The position numbers and the translations under genes were made by a program. A stretch of DNA of 5,211 nucleotides from Ruminiclostridium sp. (GTDB lineage: Bacteria; Bacillota; Clostridia; DSM-8532). The stretch spans positions 11,879 through 17,089 of the forward strand of contig DOHN01000033.1 in NCBI GenBank assembly GCA_003535195.1, in the 5' to 3' direction. This document shows positions 1 through 5,211 of this stretch, piece after piece; within the stretch, counting starts at the first letter, position 1, and every line of letters starts with the position of its first letter. The notes beneath the pieces were generated by a model. The model ran no database searches. It was given only the letters and a program-made list of their open reading frames with translations, and was not told where the DNA came from.

Positions 1-646
1 ACACGATTTCATACTTCTGCTTCCCGTTTTCGCCAAGCTCGATAATGTCCCACCAATTTGAAACAGGAGCACCGTCTGGAAAGGTCTTCGTATTGTAATA
101 CCAATAGTTCATGCTTGCATAGAACGGCATACCATATTTTTGCAAATCCTGGTCAATATGTTTGCAGATGTCGGTAGGGTAATAAGTTTCTAGGTATCCA
201 AGGGGATAAAAGTCATAGTAAATTTCACCGTTGCCGTCTTTGCACTGAAGCACATCTGCGTTGATATTTTTTGATTGTGCTTCAATTTCTATTTTGCTGA
301 CAGCTTCCCCCTGATCCAAATCAATAGCCTGAGCTTTCAATTCCGGGTATTCCTCAATAAATGCATCACAAGTCTTTTGCATACGGCTGGATATGGTGTA
401 AACAGTGATGGTTCCTCCTTCTTTTTTGGCAAGCTCGTATAGTTCGTCCTTTGACATGTCGTTCCAAGATTCATCATTTACTACATTGGAATCCTGTTGG
501 GCTGAGCCGGTTGCTGTAGATGAGGGTGTTGAATCGACTGGCTGGGAGTTTGTCTCGGCTGCGGGTTTAGAAGAGTTCGCACAGCCTCCAAGTGTAAATG
601 CGCAGATCATTAGCAGGATAAGTAAATGACTAAGATGTTTCTTCAT
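1..646 (-). CDS. ABC importer substrate-binding lipoprotein, iron(III)-type family (3' end cut off by window)
   Basis: This is the extracellular ligand-capturing subunit of the importer encoded by the two genes upstream. The first 215 residues are visible; the C-terminal part lies beyond position 1. The start at 646 gives MKKHLSH, a basic N-terminus followed by a hydrophobic segment (about residues 8-20) and a lipobox LGGC with Cys22 as the lipidated residue. A Ser/Thr/Ala/Gln-rich linker (about 23-60) would tether the domain to the membrane. The folded domain begins near residue 66 with DELYELAKKEG followed by ITVYTISSR, a pattern typical of FbpA/AfuA-like binding proteins. A Tyr-rich stretch (143-156) and the YWYYNTKTFP segment (181-190, the usual 'xxYNxxxF/L' strand of this fold) support the family. 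Mature-part cysteines lie at 93, 135 and 161. Relatives bind ferric iron, sugar phosphates, aminoethylphosphonate or thiamine; the ligand here is not determinable. Family call is confident, substrate is not. Confidence 0.9.
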   Translation of the reverse strand, partial: MKKHLSHLLILLMICAFTLGGCANSSKPAAETNSQPVDSTPSSTATGSAQQDSNVVNDESWNDMSKDELYELAKKEGGTITVYTISSRMQKTCDAFIEEYPELKAQAIDLDQGEAVSKIEIEAQSKNINADVLQCKDGNGEIYYDFYPLGYLETYYPTDICKHIDQDLQKYGMPFYASMNYWYYNTKTFPDGAPVSNWWDIIELGENGKQKYEIV

Positions 647-652
647 GACCAT

Positions 653-660
653 TCTCCTTT
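653..660 (-). promoter_or_regulatory. Ribosome binding site of the substrate-binding protein gene
   Basis: On the minus strand AAAGGAG lies 7 bases before the ATG at 646. A second in-frame ATG at 652 lies only one base after the AAAGGAG motif, too close to be used, so the site decides in favour of 646. The strong site suggests high translation, as is usual for binding proteins that are needed in excess over their membrane complex. Confidence 0.75.
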
Positions 661-690
661 CTGATCGCCATTATTAAATATAGACGGCTT

Positions 691-1809
691 TTATACCGCA
701 TATTTTAAAAGGTATTTACTGGACTTGTCATAAATATTAAGCTTATTTGGATCAATGATGAGATATACTGTTTGATTGATATTGTAATCTGCTATACCAA
801 TTTGTTTGGACAGGAATTCATGGCCGCCAACAGTCAGACTGACAAGTGTTTCAGATCCGGCAGGCTGACTGGCATAAATTTTGGCTTCAATGGCTCCCTC
901 GACGGCTTCAGTCTCAATGTGGATCTGTTCAGGGCGAAGGCCAACCACACAGGGAAATTCACCGGAAGGCACAGGGTTATCGGACATATCCTTTTTAGCG
1001 TAGCGGAAAGTGCCTATCCCACAGGAAACCGAAAGCTCCTTGCCATCAAAGCTGCCTTTACCGGCAAGAAAGTTGATGCGTGGATTTCCAATAAAATCTG
1101 CAGATGCCAAAGTCATCGGGTTATTGTAGAGATCCATAGGCGTAGCAACTTGTGTCAGCACACCCTGTGAAAACAGCGCAATTTTTGTTGACATGGTCAA
1201 AGCTTCCACCTGATCATGGGTTACATATATAATTGTTGTTCTCATTTCTTTATGTAATCGCTTCAGTTCCGAACGCATGTCGACGCGCAGCTTGGCATCA
1301 AGGTTGGACAAAGGTTCATCAAGAAGCAGCAGTTTCGGATCGGAGGCGACGGCTCTGGCAATGGCCACACGCTGCTGCTGCCCTCCCGACAATTCATTGG
1401 GATAGCGCTTGCTGAGTTCAGCAATACGCATCAATTCAAGCGCGTTTGTTACTTTTGAATTAATTGCATCACGGGGAAGCTTCTTAATTTCAAGGCCGAA
1501 TGCAACATTCTGGAACACTGTCATATGGGGCCAAAGTGCATAGCTTTGGAACACAAGGTTCAGTTCCCGCTTGCTTGGCTCCTCAAAATAAGCCTCGTCG
1601 CAATTGATAACTTCGCGGCCATCAATAATGACTTTACCGTTTTGGGGCTTTTCCAGGCCGGCAATAACCCGCAGTGTAGTCGTCTTTCCGCAGCCGGAAG
1701 GTCCAAGAAGGGTCATAAAATCCCCATCCTCGATGACAAGATTCAAATCTTTAAGAACGTGATTATCACCGAAAAATTTATCAATATGCTGCAATTCAAT
1801 TTTACTCAT
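691..1809 (-). CDS. ABC importer ATP-binding protein with C-terminal TOBE region (MalK/PotA/FbpC type)
   Basis: This is the cytoplasmic ATPase that powers uptake; two copies would dock on the coupling loops of the fused permease encoded just upstream. All nucleotide-binding motifs are intact in 372 residues: Walker A GPSGCGKTT (36-44), Q-loop Gln88, signature LSGGQQQR (140-147), Walker B LLLLDEP (160-166) with catalytic Glu165, D-loop NLDA (169-172) and switch His198. The segment GNPRINFL (241-248) and the LRPE motif (291-294) mark the start and core of a C-terminal TOBE-type regulatory region, running to about residue 358. Length matches the family (roughly 340-380). The ATG at 1809 is the only good start, with GGAGAGGG seven bases before it. 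It follows the permease by 47 bases and precedes the binding protein by 44, with no terminator seen in either gap. Sequence of this class does not identify the substrate: MalK, UgpC, PotA and FbpC relatives share the same architecture. Confidence 0.95.
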   Translation of the reverse strand: MSKIELQHIDKFFGDNHVLKDLNLVIEDGDFMTLLGPSGCGKTTTLRVIAGLEKPQNGKVIIDGREVINCDEAYFEEPSKRELNLVFQSYALWPHMTVFQNVAFGLEIKKLPRDAINSKVTNALELMRIAELSKRYPNELSGGQQQRVAIARAVASDPKLLLLDEPLSNLDAKLRVDMRSELKRLHKEMRTTIIYVTHDQVEALTMSTKIALFSQGVLTQVATPMDLYNNPMTLASADFIGNPRINFLAGKGSFDGKELSVSCGIGTFRYAKKDMSDNPVPSGEFPCVVGLRPEQIHIETEAVEGAIEAKIYASQPAGSETLVSLTVGGHEFLSKQIGIADYNINQTVYLIIDPNKLNIYDKSSKYLLKYAV

Positions 1810-1816
1810 ATTTTTT

Positions 1817-1824
1817 CCCTCTCC
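1817..1824 (-). promoter_or_regulatory. Ribosome binding site of the importer ATPase gene
   Basis: GGAGAGGG on the minus strand is separated from the ATG at 1809 by seven bases (AAAAAAT). Two other ATGs in the 47-base gap (at 1840 and 1826) are out of frame with the ATPase, so this site and the ATG at 1809 form the likely initiation region. Confidence 0.65.
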
Positions 1825-1856
1825 ATCCTGTATTAACCATGACCAGCTGAATCAGA

Positions 1857-3677
1857 TTAACCCCAGCTCTTGCTGATGTCCGCATTACCAAACTTATTAG
1901 CCAGCCAATACGCTGCCAGTACAAACAACAGAACACATACCGAAATTGCGTCAGCCATCTGAGCAAGCGCTTCCCGCGAATATTGAAAAGCGATGTATGA
2001 TAAAGTCCGGTTATCCGGTGTCATTAATAGAATAATTAAATCCAATTCCTTTGCAATACTGATAAATACCAGCATAAATCCGGACATAAACCCTTGCTTT
2101 GCAAGAGGCATAACGATCCTTCCCATTCTTTTCCAAAAGCTGGCACCGGAAATATCGGCGGATTCTTCCAACTCAACACCAATTTGCAACATATTGGCAG
2201 TACCGGCACGGCTGGCAAAAGGAAAGTGTTTGACAACACTTGCAAGGACCAGCAGAGTGAAGGTTCCGTATAGGGAAGGAATAATCCCGTGGGGTATGCT
2301 CCACATCGCAAGGTAGATGGCTGAAAATGCAATAGAAGGTATGAGATATGGTACAAACACCAGTTGTTCAGTCAGACTGCCATACCATTTACCACGGCCT
2401 CTGGAACTGATATAGCCCAAAAACTGACCGCTGACAGCGGTTATGATGGCAGAAACCGCTGTTAACCTGATGGTATTCCACAGCCCTTTTGTAAACTCGG
2501 GATTTCTGAATATGCCTGGATAATGGCTGGTGGTACTTGTAAAATTTGATTCGCCAATCCAATTGTACAATGTCAGGTTCCCTATTCCATACCCTCCGCC
2601 GGTACTTTTTTGGAAGGTTTCCATAACGAGCACGAATATGGGCATGAACATAGCAACAAACAGGAATAGCCAAATAAAAGCGAGAATATACGGCTTTGCC
2701 TTTCCTAGAGGAATTGGAGTGCGCCTTGTTCCCTTTCCCCCGAGGGTCTCATAAGATTTACGGGTGCCCAGCAAACGCTGGTTGGCAAAAATGGTGCCTG
2801 AGGCAATGACTATCAGCAGCAGAGCCATGGCATAGCCCAGACCTGCCTGGCGTCCATTGATACATTCATGCATTTTGGTGGCCAGGGTGAAGTAGCCGAT
2901 ACGAAGGCCAAGATTGGCCGGAACACCAAAGGATCCGACAGACTTTGACAAGGTCATAATTGTAGCCGACAGCACTGCCGGAGCCACAAGGGGCATCGTT
3001 ATCTTTTTTAATATGTGTGCCTTTGAAGCACCCTGGATTTCGCCCATTTCTTCCAGTTCACTATTGATTGAACGCAAAGAACTGGAAACCATAATATAGG
3101 AAAATGCATAATAGTGCAGCACCATCACTAGTATGATGGCCACAGGCCCATAGGCAAGCCAATCAGGTATGGCAATACCCAGCCCTTCAAAAAAACCTGG
3201 AGCACCACTCCTCTTATTGCGGAACATGGATAGCCATGCCATTGCTTTGCACCATGATGGAATCATATAAGGAATCACTATACCCATGGATAAGAGCTTT
3301 TTACCCGGGATATCGCTGCGGACCATGAGCCACGCAAGAATTGAACCAAGGGGAACGGAAATCAGCGCTACAAAAAAACCGATTGTCAGCGAATGTAAAA
3401 GCGGTTCCCAGAGGACTGCTAGAGATAAATTACTAGCAAATAGGTACTTCCAGTAATAAAGAGTGAAATCGCCTACTTTACCATCTACCCTCCGAAGTTC
3501 ACTGGCAGCTAGAGTGAATGTTGTCTTAACCATCTGCATGAGTGGAATCACAATTAAAACTACAAGGATGATCAGTGTGCATAAAACGACCATATTGTAC
3601 GGATTCCCAACAACATTCATAATTTGATTTTTAAGTTTTTTTTGGGTAAGCGGTTTATGAAATTCTTGCCTTTTCAA
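1857..3677 (-). CDS. ABC importer permease, two fused transmembrane domains (FbpB/AfuB/ThiP type)
   Basis: This inner-membrane channel subunit of a binding-protein-dependent importer contains both transmembrane halves in one 606-residue chain, so no second permease gene is required. Hydrophobic segments are visible near residues 30-50, 94-118, 129-150, 175-200, 229-250 and 279-298 (first half), and 328-352, 402-423, 437-459, 468-482, 525-553 and 576-595 (second half). Each half has an EAA coupling loop that contacts the ATPase: LEEMGEIQGASKA followed by ITMPL (208-230), and LEESADISGASF followed by IVMPL (503-525). The FGVPANLG segment (250-257) after the first loop is typical of the iron/phosphonate/thiamine branch. 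The start is TTG at 3677; an in-frame stop lies a few codons upstream and a good ribosome site precedes it, so this start is favoured over Met20. It begins 26 bases after the exporter gene and is followed after 47 bases by its ATPase. Substrate is unresolved. Confidence 0.93.
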   Translation of the reverse strand: MKRQEFHKPLTQKKLKNQIMNVVGNPYNMVVLCTLIILVVLIVIPLMQMVKTTFTLAASELRRVDGKVGDFTLYYWKYLFASNLSLAVLWEPLLHSLTIGFFVALISVPLGSILAWLMVRSDIPGKKLLSMGIVIPYMIPSWCKAMAWLSMFRNKRSGAPGFFEGLGIAIPDWLAYGPVAIILVMVLHYYAFSYIMVSSSLRSINSELEEMGEIQGASKAHILKKITMPLVAPAVLSATIMTLSKSVGSFGVPANLGLRIGYFTLATKMHECINGRQAGLGYAMALLLIVIASGTIFANQRLLGTRKSYETLGGKGTRRTPIPLGKAKPYILAFIWLFLFVAMFMPIFVLVMETFQKSTGGGYGIGNLTLYNWIGESNFTSTTSHYPGIFRNPEFTKGLWNTIRLTAVSAIITAVSGQFLGYISSRGRGKWYGSLTEQLVFVPYLIPSIAFSAIYLAMWSIPHGIIPSLYGTFTLLVLASVVKHFPFASRAGTANMLQIGVELEESADISGASFWKRMGRIVMPLAKQGFMSGFMLVFISIAKELDLIILLMTPDNRTLSYIAFQYSREALAQMADAISVCVLLFVLAAYWLANKFGNADISKSWG

Positions 3678-3682
3678 ATAAA

Positions 3683-3691
3683 CACCCCTTT
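3683..3691 (-). promoter_or_regulatory. Ribosome binding site supporting a TTG start for the permease
   Basis: AAAGGGGTG on the minus strand sits in the 26-base gap after the exporter stop, with the AAAGGGG core seven bases before TTG at 3677. The nearby ATG at 3696 is in another frame and the permease frame has a TGA at 3693-3695, so the TTG is the only upstream initiation codon that makes use of this site. Confidence 0.65.
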
Positions 3692-3703
3692 CTCATTTTG
3701 GCG

Positions 3704-5211
3704 TTAAAATTCTGGATATTGATCTATGATGCGGGTTAATTTATATTGACTCTGGTACATTCTATAATAAGATCCTTTTCTTTCTAAAAGCGACCTGTGA
3801 GTTCCAATTTCCTCTACTTTTCCATCATTTATAACCATGATGACATCGGCATTCTGTACGGTGGAAAGCCGATGGGCTATGAAGAAAGTGGTACGCCCTT
3901 TCATTAAATGTTCCATGGCCTCTTTTATATGAAACTCGGTTCTTGTATCCACGGAGCTTGTAGCCTCGTCTAGAATAAGAATGGCCGCCTTACGAAGTAC
4001 AGCCCGGGCAATGGAAATAAGTTGCCTCTGCCCCTCACTAAGAATATCTGAATTGCCTGATAAAATGGTATCATACCCCTTGGGCATGCTCATGATAAAA
4101 CCATGGGCGTTGGCGGTGACCGCTGCCTGGCGGACTTCTTCATCGGTGGCGTCTGGTTTGGAATATCTAATATTATCCCGGACCGTACCGGTAAATAGAT
4201 GGGTATCCTGCAGTACTACAGAAAAGCAGTCTCGGAGACTACTTCTGGTATATTTCCGAATATCCTTATTGTCTACTAAAACCTGGCCCTCATTCACATC
4301 GTAAAAGCGGGTCAACAGATTAACAATCGTGGTTTTTCCTGCACCTGTGGCACCCACCAGTGCCACCTTCTGTCCGCTATGAACCAGAAAGCTGATGTTC
4401 TTCAGAACCTTTTTATCGTTCCTGTAGGAAAAAGAAACATTTCTAAATTCAACATCCCCTCTAGGCTCTGATAGGGGTACTGCATCAGGGGAATCTGCAG
4501 GTTCCGGCATCTCATCTATCACATCAAAAACACGCTCTGCCCCTGCAATTGCAGTTTGTAACGAATTAAATACGCCTGCAATATCAATTACAGGTCTTAC
4601 CATTTGGCGTGTATAGCTGATGAAACTGGTGACTATGCCTACCGTAGCCATACCGTTTACCACTAGTACCCCGCCGACACAGGCAATACCGGCAAAGCCT
4701 ACATTGGTTATCACATTGGCAAAGGGCATTAGAAAGCCTGCCCAAATCTGCGCCTTGGTGGAAGTCAAACGGAGAGAATCATTCATTTGATTAAAATGGT
4801 CTTTTACATTCTGTTGTCTATTAAAAGCTTTTACCATTTTATACCCGTAGATGGTTTCCTCGATAAGGCCATCCAGCTGCCCCAGTTCCTCCTGTTGCCG
4901 CCTGAAATAACGCCTGGTGCGTTTTGTGACGAATTTGGTAAGAATGGCCACCATGGGAACCGTTATAACCGAAGCCAATGTCAAAACTACATTCATGCCA
5001 AGCATTGCAGCAAGAGAGCCTGCAACGATAATTCCTGCTGTGGCGAATTGGGTCGTCGCCTGGGATATAATGGTGCTGACGGTATCGGTATCATTAGTAA
5101 GCCTGCTCATAATATCACCGTGCGGATGCGTGTCAAAAAATTTTAACGGCAGCTGTTGAAGCCTCATAAATAGTTTTTTTCTCATGGAGGCAACCATGCG
5201 CTGGGATACCC
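3704..5211 (-). CDS. ABC exporter half-transporter, fused membrane and ATPase domains (N-terminus cut off by window)
   Basis: The reading frame stays open through the right edge: the codons before the Met at 5197 read V-S-Q-R, continuing a conserved exporter helix, so that Met is internal. About 500 residues are visible of a usual 580-620; TM1-2 are largely missing. Numbering from the Met at 5197: the FFD...GDIMSRLTND segment (20-36) is a hallmark of type IV exporters; TM3-4 lie near 50-90 and TM5-6 near 152-197. The ATPase domain has A-loop Tyr258, Walker A GATGAGKTT (282-290), Q-loop Gln330, signature LSEGQRQ (386-392), Walker B ILILDE (406-411) with catalytic Glu411, D-loop SSVD (414-417) and switch His442. 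The combination of variant signature with intact catalytic Glu, and the C-terminal YYRMYQSQY, resembles the TM288 half of heterodimeric TM287/TM288 exporters, so a partner half-gene is inferred upstream. Substrates of such exporters include drugs, peptides and lipids; none can be assigned here. Confidence 0.93.
   Translation of the reverse strand, partial: VSQRMVASMRKKLFMRLQQLPLKFFDTHPHGDIMSRLTNDTDTVSTIISQATTQFATAGIIVAGSLAAMLGMNVVLTLASVITVPMVAILTKFVTKRTRRYFRRQQEELGQLDGLIEETIYGYKMVKAFNRQQNVKDHFNQMNDSLRLTSTKAQIWAGFLMPFANVITNVGFAGIACVGGVLVVNGMATVGIVTSFISYTRQMVRPVIDIAGVFNSLQTAIAGAERVFDVIDEMPEPADSPDAVPLSEPRGDVEFRNVSFSYRNDKKVLKNISFLVHSGQKVALVGATGAGKTTIVNLLTRFYDVNEGQVLVDNKDIRKYTRSSLRDCFSVVLQDTHLFTGTVRDNIRYSKPDATDEEVRQAAVTANAHGFIMSMPKGYDTILSGNSDILSEGQRQLISIARAVLRKAAILILDEATSSVDTRTEFHIKEAMEHLMKGRTTFFIAHRLSTVQNADVIMVINDGKVEEIGTHRSLLERKGSYYRMYQSQYKLTRIIDQYPEF

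Noticed and set aside
75..106. The YWYYNT segment of the binding protein considered as the paired iron-coordinating tyrosines of FbpA.
   Set aside because: Its position, about 180 residues in and just before a Pro-Asp-Gly turn, fits the common inter-domain strand of this fold; the FbpA metal tyrosines lie further toward the C-terminus, which is outside the window.
405..629. A 74-codon plus-strand open frame.
   Set aside because: It mirrors the signal peptide, linker and first domain residues of the binding protein gene, whose lipobox and ribosome site are clear.
647..690. A possible weak hairpin between GCC and GGC in the gap before the binding protein gene, considered as a terminator.
   Set aside because: The pairing is only a few bases long and is not followed by a T-rich run, so it does not support a terminator or attenuator.
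772..1170. A 132-codon open frame on the plus strand.
   Set aside because: It lies entirely opposite the TOBE region of a well-supported ATPase gene, shows no recognisable domain, and is best explained as antisense shadow.
2036..2673. Minus-strand open frames of 106 and 94 codons in a second frame inside the permease gene, considered as a frameshifted or overlapping gene.
   Set aside because: The permease frame is continuous across the region with membrane segments and the second EAA loop in the right places, so there is no frameshift and the alternate frames look like chance.
4787..5159. Two overlapping plus-strand open frames of 119 and 80 codons.
   Set aside because: Both are opposite the transmembrane domain of the exporter, have low-complexity and His/Asn-rich translations without a known motif, and no convincing function.

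Overview
The window carries four protein genes, all on the minus strand, packed head to tail with short gaps of 26, 47 and 44 bases, so it reads as part of one transcription unit running right to left. All four are ABC transporter components. The outer two genes are cut by the window edges. Three features suggest a low-to-mid GC Bacillota organism, probably of the Clostridia: strong purine-rich Shine-Dalgarno sites, a TTG start, and a lipoprotein-type solute-binding protein. This is an inference from style and protein character, not from a marker gene.

Right part (3704-5211): most of a fused membrane/ATPase ABC exporter half-transporter with its first transmembrane helices missing beyond the edge. 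Its nucleotide-binding domain has an intact catalytic glutamate but a variant signature (LSEGQ). It resembles the TM288-type half of heterodimeric exporters, so a partner gene is expected just upstream, outside the window.

Centre and left (1-3677): a complete binding-protein-dependent importer of the ferric-iron/phosphonate/sugar-phosphate type. It consists of a 606-residue permease with two fused transmembrane domains and two EAA loops, a 372-residue ATPase with a C-terminal TOBE region, and the first 215 residues of a lipoprotein substrate-binding protein. The binding protein would capture a ligand outside the membrane, the fused permease would form the channel, and an ATPase dimer would drive uptake. 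The substrate cannot be settled from sequence alone; ferric iron is the default annotation for the family, but hexose phosphates, 2-aminoethylphosphonate and other small anions are also carried by relatives.

I see no RNA genes, mobile elements, CRISPR arrays, large repeats, convincing terminators or promoters. There is no gene-free stretch longer than 47 bases. The least ordinary point is an exporter half-gene placed immediately before an importer operon whose binding protein comes last. I found no clear evidence of a wholly new system.
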